Made by a program: the position numbers and the translations under genes. From Lichina pygmaea (taxonomy: Eukaryota; Ascomycota; Lichinomycetes; Lichinales; Lichinaceae), in contig OY730170.1 in the NCBI GenBank assembly GCA_963422465.1, positions 1,984,001 to 2,048,000 of the forward strand: a stretch of DNA of 64,000 bases, in the 5' to 3' direction. The notes under the pieces are model-generated. The model saw only the letters and a program-made list of their open reading frames with translations, did not search any database and had not been told where the DNA came from. This document shows positions 21,601 through 31,005 of the stretch, piece by piece (the stretch's first letter is position 1; every line of letters begins with the position of its first letter).

Positions 21601-23157
21601 CAAGTCTATTGGTGTGACATGCTATAGTGGACTGTACTTCTCCACCTGGATCTTGGACTCAGCTTTACAGAGTCTTGGACTGTGCTTTTCACTGTGTTCA
21701 GCTTGTGCTGTGATGATCTTCTTGGCCAAAGAGGCATCAAGCTGCAGTCACTTAAGTAGTTCCAGGAAGCTTTCCAGAGGCTCCATGTATACTGTTTCAC
21801 CTGTGGAGACTTCTACTCTAACAGAGTATACCACAAGTTGCTTGTGATCACCAGTGGTAGTAGTCAACAAGGTAGCTGAAAGCCAGTCCTGTACAGCTGT
21901 TTTGATTGTCAGATCTATAGTGTGATATATGTCTGCATTACAGATTCTGGGCAGTCTGAATTCAAAAGTACCTGCCAGGCTGTGTGTGGACTCCTGGTAG
22001 TCAGGGCACCTTAAAGGTCTGTCTATAGAATTGTACTTCCCAGGTTGGTAGATGATATTAATATCAAACACTGACAAAGCTTCCCACCAGTGTGTCTTGC
22101 AGCCAGTGAGAGATTTCTTTGTGAGAAACCACTTCAGATTCTCATGATCTGTAAGAACAGTAAACAGATACCTTATGCTTTCTAGATAGTGGTGCCAATA
22201 CTTGCACAATATAACGATTGCCAGCAACTCCTGTTCACCAACACTATAGTTTTGTTCAGCTGGCTGCACTCTTCTTGACCAGAATATGACTGGATGCCAG
22301 TGCTGCTCTGTAGACAGGCTGTCATAGGGTCTTGTGGCAGTCTTGACAGTTTCAGCACTCTGTCCTAGTTTTGTGATTTTCATTTCTTCTTTGGAGGAGA
22401 ATTAATTATAGCAGACATCCCAGTGTCTCTGCTGCTATCTTGCTAAGATAAAATCCCTGTAATAGCAAACTCTGAGGCATCAACCTCCAGTCTGATAGGC
22501 TTATCAGGGTCAAACTGATGGAGCACCAGGGCAGTCTGGAAAACCACTTTAAGAGTGTTGAATGCCACCTTTGCCTTGTCAGTTATTTGCAATACCTTGC
22601 TCTTGAACTTGCCTGCTTTGCCACTCTTCAGTAGCTCAGTCAGAGGGCTGGTGACTTTTGAGAAATTTTTGATGAACTGTCTGTAGAAGTTTGCAAACTC
22701 AATAAACACTTGAATATTATGGTGGGTGTGTGGCTTCAGCCAATCTTTGATCATGGCCACACAGTTATCCTCTATTGCAACACTATCTGGTGAAACAACA
22801 AATCCAACAAATCTGACTTTCTTGACTGAGAACTTGCACTTCTCAAGTTTGCAGTAGAGGCCAGTATTGCAAAGTCTTGAAAGAAGTTTCTGGACATACT
22901 CCTTGTGATCTGCTTCAACCTCAGAATAGATCAGAATGTTGTTGAGGTATACAATACAGAACTTGTCCAGGAAGTCACACAGAGTTTGATTGATATAGCC
23001 CTGGAACATCACTGGAGTGGTGGCAAGGCCAAACAGTATAACAAGATATTCAAAGTGGTTGTAACAGGTTCTGAACACTGTCTTCCACTTATCTCTTTTT
23101 TTGATGCAAATCAGATTGTACACAGACTGGATATCCAGCCTGGTATACACCTTCCCA
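21601..23157 (-). pseudogene. GypA RT (second half), RNase H and connection
   Basis: 22443-23150 reads the RT palm: YTRLDIQSVYNL, then FGLATTPVMFQGYIN and the active site as YLNNILIYS, where chromoviruses have Y-V/I-DD; both Asp codons have become Asn. RNase H follows (RLEVDASEFAITG near 22480; ELLAIVILCKYW; VLTDHENLKWFL near 22140). 21748-22383 is open. A stop/frameshift near 22384-22442 separates the blocks. The element is incapable of DNA synthesis. Confidence 0.88.
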
Positions 23158-24060
23158 GACTTATTGGAGGTGTCTTCAAAGCCACTCCATCTTTCTTATT
23201 AGAGAGTGAGCTTTTTCTTTTACCTCTAGATCTCTATTTCAAATTTTACACAGCCTGTTTTCTCTCTTCTATTCAAACCTCCTCTCTGAAAACACTTCTG
23301 GACAATATCTTTTCCAATATCTCCCACTATATCTCTTCTGTGAAGAAACCTTTAAAGGAATCCTCAACTATCTCTCCCTATTAGAAGTTCACTTGGTTAA
23401 ACTAATTAACTACTAACCAGACTAGTTCAACAAAAGAACTACAGAAACTCTTTGTTAAAGAGTGGGAAAACCAATAGGAGGAGAAGAAAAGAAGAAGCTA
23501 CTCTGGGTGGCAGGTGTTTTGTCAAAAGCCTCACCACAACAACCTGAAGCTCTACAAAAAGCTACAGAAAGCTGAGGCAAGTCTACTACTACAAACCAGA
23601 ACTGGGAGAATTGGCCTGGCAAGTTTTCTATTCAGAGCTGGAGTTCCAGATTTTCCAACCTCTTTATGTGTCTGTGGTCAAGCAGAAAAGACAGTGAAAC
23701 ATATCACCTCTTCATACTCTCTCTATTCAAGTCAAAGACAGTAAACTTCTTTTAATTCTCAAGATTTCACTTCTATTATTTCAAACCCAGAGCTTCTACA
23801 GAAGTTTCTATACTGGTTCATGTCTTTGAAAAGACTGAACCAGTTTAATCTGGCTTTCAAACTCCACTATTCACACTCTAATATCTAGAAGTTTTCTCTC
23901 TGCCAGTCACTACAAGATTTCCTTTTGCTACATTCTCTAGTCACCCCCAGTCTTCAGTTTTTATTCCTCTAAAGATTTTCTGAAGAAAATCACTCTTAGC
24001 TAGAAGATCTGCATGGCTGAAAAGCTACTATCAGTGTAAGAATCAAATAAAAATAAAAAA
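23158..24060 (+). mobile_element. LINE-A copy A5, 5'-truncated, inserted in GypA RT
   Basis: A 903 bp 3' end of family A: C-terminal ORF2 from RLIGGVFKATPSF, 3' UTR, hairpin TGGCT-GAAA-AGCTA near 24013-24030, and tail. It is flanked by a 13 bp TSD with one mismatch (ATACACCTTCCCA 23145-23157; ATACACTTTCCCA 24061-24073). The T/C difference shows decay after insertion. The ORF2 piece (to TAG near 23888) has stops near 23393-23405 and 23743. Confidence 0.92.
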
Positions 24061-24322
24061 ATACACTTTCCCACCAACAAGACAGTTAAGTGCTTCACTA
24101 ATCAATAGTAGAGGATACTGGTTCTTAATTGTCATTGTATTTAAATCTCTATAATCAACACACAGCCACAGACTCCTATCTTTCTTCTTAACAAATAGAA
24201 TAAGAGTGTCTGATAGTGATGTACTCCACTGGATAAACTTCTTCTCAAGGTTCTTCTTAATGTAGTCCTGCAGTACCTGCAACTCCATAGAGAAAAGATT
24301 GTAAACAGGTCTAAAAGAAGGT
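24061..24322 (-). pseudogene. GypA RT, first half
   Basis: The minus strand reads the N-terminal RT block: LQVLQDYIKKNLEKKFI, LILFVKKKDRSLWLCVDYRDLN and IKNQYPLLLISE, running into the A5 insertion exactly where the YTRLDI motif resumes at 23150. On the right it is cut by GypB (TSD GTTTT at 24323-24327 and 36802-36806); the region upstream of RT resumes at 36807. Confidence 0.88.
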
Positions 24323-24327
24323 GTTTT

Positions 24328-25114
24328 TGTTAAAGGCCGGGCCGGGTTCACACAGAAATCGGTACAGTCTGTTGCTTCGCAGGGCGGATTCTAGACAGAG
24401 ACTTGATAGGTGAATAGACAGGTGGGTAGCTCTCCCTGTTTTTTTTGATTTGATTCTTACACTGATTTGGCTGTTAAGCCATGCAGAACTTCTTGAAGAA
24501 TTTTTGTCTCTGGTAGACTTGACTTGGGGACCTCACACATTTACTGTACACCCTGTGGTTTGTAGTGTATGTACTGTGGGAAAACCCCAAACCCTGTAGG
24601 GGAAATAGGAAAACCACAGTAATAAGGGTTTTGTGGATCTTGACAGATATTGGGTGAGCTATTTCTTGGGGGTTTTCATACATCTTGCAAGGAGTACATC
24701 TTAGACAAGTTCTATGAATCTCGGGGGTTTTTGTGGCAGAATATAGGGTGGGTCAGGTTTGAACTGACAACTAGTTTAGTCAGGTTCTCCAGGCCTGACA
24801 CCACTAGTTCCGGGTCATGGGTGCCACGTAGTGGGAAACTCTCACCAGCTTCCCGCTACACCATGCCACCCCTAGCTCTCCCTGTACTATTGTTCTAATA
24901 TGATGTTCAGCCTGGAGAGCTAATCTCTCTAGGCTTTTGGGGTGGTCTTTATACAGATACCCAAGGGGGGAGATCTTCCTTGAGGGGTATTGTCCTTTCG
25001 TGTGGTCAAGCTCCTCACTTAGCTCCTGCTTGTCCTCCGGTCAGTCGGATGTTATTCTGTGTGACTAACACACCTCTGTCACTTACCTAGACTGTTCCAG
25101 CCTAGGCCTTAACA
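24328..25114 (-). repeat. GypB 3' LTR (with SINE-2 inside)
   Basis: Ends TGTTAAAGGC / GGCCTTAACA. SINE-2 occupies 24440-24872. Many differences from the 5' LTR are at CpG sites (for example GGCCGGGCCGGG here against GGCTGGGCCAGG). The SINE-3 insertion point of the other LTR is uninterrupted here at about 24380-24410, an empty site. Confidence 0.92.
24440..24872 (-). mobile_element. SINE copy 2, inserted in GypB 3' LTR
   Basis: Perfect 13 bp TSD TAGCTCTCCCTGT at 24427-24439 and 24873-24885. The same target is unoccupied in the other GypB LTR (36557-36575 region), an internal empty site. Sense is minus: tail at 24440-24455, hairpin near 24473-24486, tRNA-like head ending GGGGTGG (complement of 24866-24872). 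Several CpGs kept in copies 1 or 3 are TpG or CpA here. Confidence 0.92.
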
Positions 25115-25131
25115 CTATCCTCTCCCTCCAA
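25115..25131 (-). other. GypB polypurine tract
   Basis: On the element strand this reads GGAGGGAGAGGATAG directly before the 3' LTR start TGTTAAGG, the usual place of the plus-strand DNA primer of LTR retrotransposons. It proves that the element reads on the minus strand and that this LTR is its 3' one. Confidence 0.8.
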
Positions 25132-25175
25132 GAGTTCTGTCCGCAGATCCTTTTGCTGCTCCTCCCTCTTTTGTC

Positions 25176-25748
25176 ATGAACCAAGATCAAGCAACTTGTA
25201 CTCACCGTCACAGTTCTCTCTCTTGTCGTATTGGCAAAATAGGCAAGGAATCAAAAATCACATGCAGTGCTTGTCATCGTGACCACGCTAAGTGTGTTGT
25301 TAGTTCCGCATTGTCTTCTTGTAGTCAGTGTATCAAGAAGGGTCACCGCTGTGACCTTCATCTCTTGGAATCAGAATGGAAGAAGATGGAACTTGAGCGC
25401 AAGCAGCTTGAAGATCAGCTGCAGGAGACTGATGATCAATTGTCAAGGTTACTTCCCCGGCAGATCTGTCTCTGTCAGCAGCTGGGTCATCTTTCACAGA
25501 AGGAGGCTGATGCTATCCAACATAAGCTGTCGGCTGTCAAGGATCAAGAGTCCCTTGACGCTCAGGAGCAAGAGGCTATCCATGTTATTCGCGAACAGGA
25601 GGCCAGGCAGGCTGCTGCTCCACTGTCTTTTGAGGACATCTTCTCTTCAGAGGCTTTGGCTTCTCTTGAGCTGTTGTCCCTGTCAGACCTGGTTGCTGCG
25701 GGTTTGCTTGGTGGTAATCCACCAGCTTCTGGTTCATCGCAGGGCTGA
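25176..25748 (+). CDS. Antisense ORF of GypB with Zn2Cys6-type cysteine cluster and coiled coil
   Basis: An intact 190-codon frame on the strand opposite to GypB gag-pol, inside the element between chromodomain and 3' LTR. C30, C33, C40, C49, C52 and C59 have spacing C-x2-C-x6-C-x8-C-x2-C-x6-C, which fits the fungal Zn(II)2Cys6 binuclear cluster; three other Cys/His residues precede it. Residues about 65-150 are charged and Gln/Glu-rich, probably a coiled coil, followed by a hydrophobic acidic segment and a Gly/Ser end. Start: first ATG, 61 bases beyond the LTR, so LTR antisense promoter activity could drive it (inference). Its last 164 bases overlap the chromodomain ORF tail-to-tail. The function is unknown; it could bind DNA or RNA. 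It is not broken although the pol around it is, which is odd. GypA has nothing like it. Confidence 0.75.
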   Translation: MNQDQATCTHRHSSLSCRIGKIGKESKITCSACHRDHAKCVVSSALSSCSQCIKKGHRCDLHLLESEWKKMELERKQLEDQLQETDDQLSRLLPRQICLCQQLGHLSQKEADAIQHKLSAVKDQESLDAQEQEAIHVIREQEARQAAAPLSFEDIFSSEALASLELLSLSDLVAAGLLGGNPPASGSSQG

Positions 25749-25899
25749 AGTTCTCAGTTGGTTCCCACAAATTCTCCTCCTTGTCAAATCCTAACCACTT
25801 CACCAGGTACTCAGTTTTCTGTCTGTTTCTTCGACTATCCAGAATCTTGTCAATATTGTACTCCTCTTTGTTATCCTTGAAGTTCCATTCTGTCTTCAT
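25585..25899 (-). pseudogene. GypB chromodomain and C-terminal tail
   Basis: Open frame of 104 codons at the end of the GypB polyprotein: EYNIDKILDSRR, then TEYLVKWLGFDKEENLWEP and a basic tail (KPKPLKRR). The aromatic/acidic pattern YLVKW...NxWEP is that of a chromodomain, expected to steer integration to methylated-histone chromatin. Its C-terminal 54 codons lie antisense to the Zn-cluster ORF. Stops upstream (25900-26245) separate it from integrase. Confidence 0.85.
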
Positions 25900-27200
25900 C
25901 TCTGCGTCGCTGGGTGCTGGTTCAAGCAGTGAGACGTGGAATACTCAGTGTATCCTTGCTTTTTGTGGTAGTCTCAGTTGATAGTTGACCTTCCCAGTGT
26001 GCTTCTTGATTTCGAATAGTCTGATTTGTACGTGGTCCAGCTTTTTGCTCAGTCACTTTGAGCACAGGTTTTTTGTTGATAGGTAGACCTTATCCCCTTT
26101 TTCCAAGGTTGGTCTCTTCAACCTTTTGTTGTGTAATCAGCGGGTGGTGGTGTTCTGGGCATGGGCAATCATTGTTTTTATCATCTTGTGCATAGCAGTG
26201 AGTTTGTTAACATCAACAACATTGCCTCCTGCTGTTGCCTGCCATCAGGAGTTTCTTCCGTGGTTCGCAAAGAACAGTGTTGTCCCTGTCACACTGTGTT
26301 GCTGGTTGTTGTACACAAACTGGGCTATTGGTAGCAGTTCCACCCAGTTATCCTGCTGGTGGTTGATGTAGTGTTGTAGATACTGCTCCATCGTCTGGTT
26401 TGTCTGCTCAGTTTGTCCATCAGTTTGTGGGTGGTAGGCTGTTGACATCCTTGTATCAATGCCAAGTTGCCTTGTCCACATGTTCCAGAATTTCAAGATG
26501 AAGAGTTTGTCTTGATCTGAGATGATCATCTTTGGTAGCCCTCAGTGGCTTACCAGCTTTTTGAGTAGGACACTTGCAAGTTTGTTTGTGGTTCCTGACT
26601 CTTTCCACAGGACCAGGTGGGTGTATTTGGTGAGCTTATCAACAACCACCAAAATACTATCGTATACCACCTTTGTTGCTGGGTCTATTGACTTTGGCAA
26701 CTTGACCACAAAATCCATCATGATAGTTTCCCATAGTGCCTTGGGTAGGTCTATTTGCTGTGCCTGCCCATAGGGCTTATGTCTTGATGGTTTGTTCTTT
26801 GCACACTGTTCACAGTTGTGGATGAACTCTGTCACCTTGCACTTCATTCTGTTGAAGCAGTAGTTCCTTTGGATTTTCTCCAAGGTTTTATCTTGCCCGG
26901 GGTGTCTGTGCAAAGGCCTGTCATGGTGCCTCCAGATCACCTCCTCTTGTGCTCTTTCTGGCACAATTTCCTTTTTGTTTGCCACCTTGTGGCCAAGAGT
27001 AAGGAGTGGACTCTTTGTTTCAGTTGTTGCCAGTTGGGGTTGGGTATAGACCAGGGTTTGTCCTTTTGTCACTAGGATTGGGTGTTCCTCTGTTGTTTTC
27101 TTGTCCATCAGGTCTGGTCGCCTGCTGAGTGCATCCACTCAAGCATTTTCAGTGCCCTTCCGGTAGAGGATTTGAAAGTTGTATGATGCCAACAGCTCCA
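25900..27200 (-). pseudogene. GypB integrase remnant
   Basis: Minus-strand blocks: the zinc-binding HHCC domain (HRHPG, then CEQCAKNK, near 26790-26950), catalytic Asp in MMDFVVKLPKS (about 26700), second Asp in MIISDQDKLFILKFW (about 26520), and Glu in YHPQTDGQTEQTNQT (about 26400). The C-terminal GPY/F region at 25900-26240 has several stops and frame breaks. Two long open pieces remain (26542-27138 and 26245-26529), broken by a stop or frameshift near 26535. Confidence 0.85.
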
Positions 27201-28512
27201 CCCATCAAACTTGTTGTCAGTTTAGCTTCTTTGTTGTTGTGAAGTAAGCTAAGTTCTTGTGGTCTGAGTACATGTCTACCGTGTGATTTGCCCCCTCCAA
27301 GTAAGGCCTCCATTCTTGGAATATGTTGACAATTGCTAACAGCTCTTTGTTGTGAACATCATACCTCAGTTCTGGGCCAGAGAACTTTCTTGATCAATAT
27401 GCGACAGGGTGTAAGTGATTCTCAGTGTCTGGTTGACACAAGCAGGATCCCAAAGCTTGATCTGAGGCATCAGTCTCCAGAATAATCCTCTTCTCGGAGT
27501 CAAAAGATGCCAAAATAAGTGCAGAGATGAATTTATTCTTCAACTCCTGGAAGGCTCCTTGTTGGCTCTCCCCCCACCTGAAAGATTCCTTCTTTCTGGT
27601 TAACTCTGTCAAGGCTGCTGCTGTTCTTGAGTAGTCCTTGATGAATTGTCAGTAGAAGTTTGCAAATCCCAGAAAGGATTGTACTTCTCTGAGGTTTTTG
27701 GGTGTTGGCCAGTCTTGCACTACTATAGTTTTTGTGTCGTCTATTCGGATTCCTTCTGTTGTCAGGATTGACCCCAAATATTCCACTTCTTTTGTGTGGA
27801 AAACACTTTTATCAAGGCGTAACCTCATGCCTGCTTTCTGGAGTGCATGTAGGATTGTTTTAATATGCTGTTTATACTCCTCCAAGGTTCCATTGGTGTA
27901 TACCAAGATATTGTCAATATAAGCGGTGATGAATATGTCCAGGTATTGTCGGAGGACAGTGTTAATAAGTGATTGGAATGTCGCCAGTGCATTCGTAAGG
28001 CTGAATAGCATCACAGTATACTTGTAGTGCCTGTACCTTGTACGAAAGGCTGTCTTCCATTCCTCACCATCTTTCATCCTAACCAGGTTAAGAGCACTTC
28101 AAATATCAAACTTGGTAAACTATTTGGCTCCTTGGATCTGGTCTTGGATTTCTGATATCAATGGTGGCAGGTAGCAGTTTTTCACTGTGATTGTATTTAG
28201 CCGCTGATAATCAACACACAGTTGAAGTTTGCCATCTTTCTTTGGCACAAACAATATCAGGTATCCAGCTGGTGATGTTGAAGGTCTTATGAACCCTTTC
28301 ACTAGGTTCTTGTCCAGGTAATCTCTCAGGGCCTCAAGCTCTTTTGCTGACAGAGCATAGATAGGACTATGTGTGGGTTTTTTTCTGTCTTCCAGCAGAA
28401 TCTTGTGGTCCCACTCCTGATGTTCTGGTAGTGTCATGATCACTGTTTCTTCGAACATCTCCTGGTATTCTTTATACTCACTTGGCAACTGTGGTGCCTG
28501 AGTCTTGCCCAC
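27201..28512 (-). pseudogene. GypB RT and RNase H remnant
   Basis: 28120-28512 reads the fingers of RT (LRDYLDKNLVKGFI, LCVDYQRLNTITVKN). 27649-28077 reads the palm (FRTRYRHYKYTVMLF) and the active site as AYIDNILVYTN, where YIDD is expected: one D-to-N change. RNase H starts at 27394-27612 (ILETDASDQALG) and continues, broken, to about 27200. Stops at 28118 and 27646 come between. Inactive. Confidence 0.87.
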
Positions 28513-28542
28513 AGCATCTTGCGTGGTGCAAAGTTGTTGGGT

Positions 28543-29196
28543 TCAGGGTTTCATCCAGGCCACACAGACCTGCCCGTGCTGGTGGTATTTCTTCCAACAT
28601 GTCAGTGAGATTTCTTTAATCGTCACCCCTGGTTCTGACGTGACCAGTGTTCTGTCCAGAAAGACTAGTTGCCTTCTTCTCCAGTCAATTCTTGGGTTTT
28701 GTTTTTCCAACCACGGAAGTCCCAATATAACTTTGTGTGGTATTCAGACCAAGTTGAATTCCTCTGTTCTGATCATCATGCCATAGACACTCAGTCTCAG
28801 GCTTTTGGTCTCCTTCATCACTTGTCTCTTGTCTTTGGAGAGTGGTGTTCTGTCCACCACTGTCAACTGGTAGAGATCTTTCTTGCCTTGGACTGGAACC
28901 TTGTTTCTTCTGGCAAAGCTTTCTGACATGAAGTTGCCAGTCACACCAGAGTTGATCATGGCCTTAGCCAACCACCCATTGACTCTGATCTTGATGCGAA
29001 AGTGCAGGCTGCAGGCTGTCACATCAAGGCTTGGCTTGACTCCTTCCTCCCGGGGTGTTGTCTTGCCTGCTCTTCTGACCCCAGTTTTGGAGAGCACTGC
29101 TAGTTTTTTGAGCTGCCTAGGCCCTGGGCCTGACACTCTGCCACGTGTTGTTTGCATCGTGTGGTGAGGCATTGTTCCCACAGATCTTGGTTGCAA
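28543..29196 (-). pseudogene. GypB protease remnant
   Basis: 28744-29196 carries a retropepsin-like domain: AKAMINSGVTGNFMSESF, with the catalytic triplet reading NSG instead of DSG. The second half, with the hydrophobic GLPWL motif, is at 28543-28725 after a stop at 28744. D-to-N by G-to-A would destroy the protease. It lies between gag and RT, as in other gypsy elements. Confidence 0.8.
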
Positions 29197-29639
29197 TCGT
29201 CTTGTTCAGGGTTGACCCTTTGGATGTGCATATTCCATCATGCTTCCACCTTGGACTCTGGGAACCACATCTTCTTTCTTTTCTCTAGAAGGTGTTCCTT
29301 GCAGTGGTTGTCTTCGCACACCTTCCAATAAGGTTGTCCGCAGACTGCTGTTGTAGCCTGGTGTAGATCCACTTGTGTGGTGATGTCTCTGACCTGTGTG
29401 ATGCTGAGGGTATTGTCGACCTATCGTGACACTTGTGTCTCCCCTATTTCTGATAGGGTCACATCCTGTCATTAAAGGACAGGTTTGTCAGGGACTGGGG
29501 GTGGCTTGGCTTCCTTGTTGTCAGCCAGTTCCTCTATATAGCTGGTTGTGTCAAGCTTGGAGATCAGGTCTTCCTCCCAGTGGATTCTGTCAACCTTTCT
29601 TTGGATCTTGTTGAAGTGATCCAAGATTTCCTGAAGCAT

Positions 29640-29912
29640 GTTCTCAAGTTTTTTGGTGTATTGTCAGAGGTTGTCCTCTCTGAGGAGTGCTGCCTCAGAG
29701 TGATTGTGGGGCAGTGTGCCTTGGGGGACTCTCTGGGGCTCCTCTGTCTCCTTGCCTTTCCAGGCGCTTGTGGTGTTCAACTGCTTCCTTTTGCCCTTCT
29801 TGTTCTTCTTCTTGCCCCTGCAGTTCACCGCAAGGTGGCCCACTTTCTGACAGTTGTAACACTTCTGTGTCTCCTTTTTTTGTGGTTCTGCTGTGTTGAT
29901 TTCCATGGGTAC
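29640..29912 (-). pseudogene. GypB gag C-terminus with zinc knuckle
   Basis: The minus strand reads CYNCQKVGHLAVNC, a CCHC knuckle (C-x2-C-x4-H-x4-C) in a Lys-rich context (GKKKNKKGKRK), then an acidic tail. It is the rest of the gag whose first part is at 35231-35964; GypC with TSD GGTAC (29908-29912, 35231-35235) lies between. The protein would package element RNA. Confidence 0.88.
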
Positions 29913-30183
29913 TGTGACGAGGCAATAGCAGAGCAGAACTCAAGTCTAACTGATTTGGTAACCTTGACCTGACTTGGCTTGAGGCTTGAGACTTGGATTG
30001 ATGTACAAGGCGAAAGACGAGGAAGGAAAAGAGAAAAGAAGAGAAGAAGCTGGGGGAGCAGGAGAAGTTCTTATAGGCAGGGGATCAGGCAACGGCAGAG
30101 CAAACAGGCAAACAGTGCAGATGGGACTTCCCGGCAAGGTGCGTGGCTTGTGCCAGATATGCAACTGGGCCAGAACTGTGACA
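29913..30183 (-). repeat. GypC 3' LTR
   Basis: 271 bp direct repeat of 34960-35230. On the element strand it is preceded by the purine run GAAGGAGGGGGGTAA (complement of about 30184-30198), the polypurine tract. Confidence 0.95.
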
Positions 30184-31005
30184 TTACCCCCCTCCTTCAC
30201 ATGGTGAACTCCTGTGAGCCTCAGGCCGCTCGTGGGTGTAGTTCCGTGGCTGTGGTTTCCTTGGGTATTTCTCATGGAAGTTGTAGATGGCGTCTTTGGT
30301 GTTGTCAAGATGCTCAATAGACTCTTCAGTGGTATCTTTGATTGGCCATCCAGACTATTTGACCAGGTACTTGAACTTCTGTCAAGATGTTGCTGGCTTG
30401 GAGTCAAGGATTTCTTCAACCTGGAACTCTTCATCTGTGTCTTGACCAATGACAGGGCCAGGGTGTTCATTTGATTAGCCAGGGATAGGATTAGCAGGTG
30501 TCAGACGTAGAAGGGAAACGTGAAAGACAGGGTGGATCTTGAGAGTGTGTGGAAGCTCCAGATGGCAGGCACAGCTTCCGACTGTCTTCAACACCTTGAA
30601 TGGTCTAATCCACTTGTCGTCAAGCTTTTTGCATGGGCGGCGTGTCCTGATGTTCTTGGTATTCAGCCAAACAAGATCTCCAGTTTGATAGGATGGTGAC
30701 AGGACTTGATGCAAATTGGTGGCGTGAGCTTGAGCTTCCTGGGATAGTCGGAGTTCAGCTTGCAACTGTTCCAGAATCTGCGTCATTTCTCCAGAGATTT
30801 CCATAGCATCTTGGTCGCAGGCTTCACCCATGGGTGTGATGCTGAGCTGTGGATGGAACCCTTTGTTGGCAAAGAACAGTGACATGCCAGAGAAATCAGA
30901 CTGGGAGTTGTTCTGCGTGAACTCTGCCAGAGGAAGCCATTGGACCCAGTCATCTTGGAGATAGTTGACATAGGATCTCAGGTAGCGTTCAAGCTCCTGA
31001 TTCTC
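30184..31005 (-). pseudogene. GypC integrase C-terminus and chromodomain, with stops
   Basis: Continuation of the GypC pol frame after the TGA at 31006-31008. 30475-30885 is open and reads ANKGFHPQLSI, the knot LSPSYQTGDLVWLNTKNI and KIHPVFHVSLL of the integrase C-terminus. After a TAA at 30475 the frame goes on with a chromodomain (EFQVEEILDSKP, FKYLVK) broken by TGA near 30410 and TAG near 30360. Each stop fits one C-to-T or G-to-A change of CAA, CGA or TGG. The frame then runs on to the polypurine tract. Confidence 0.85.

Noticed and set aside
29979-30320. Plus-strand frames in and next to the GypC LTRs (for example 29979-30320 and 35026-35283)
   Set aside because: They are nearly identical because they sit in the two LTRs. 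The LTR is non-coding and the frames diverge at the LTR borders.
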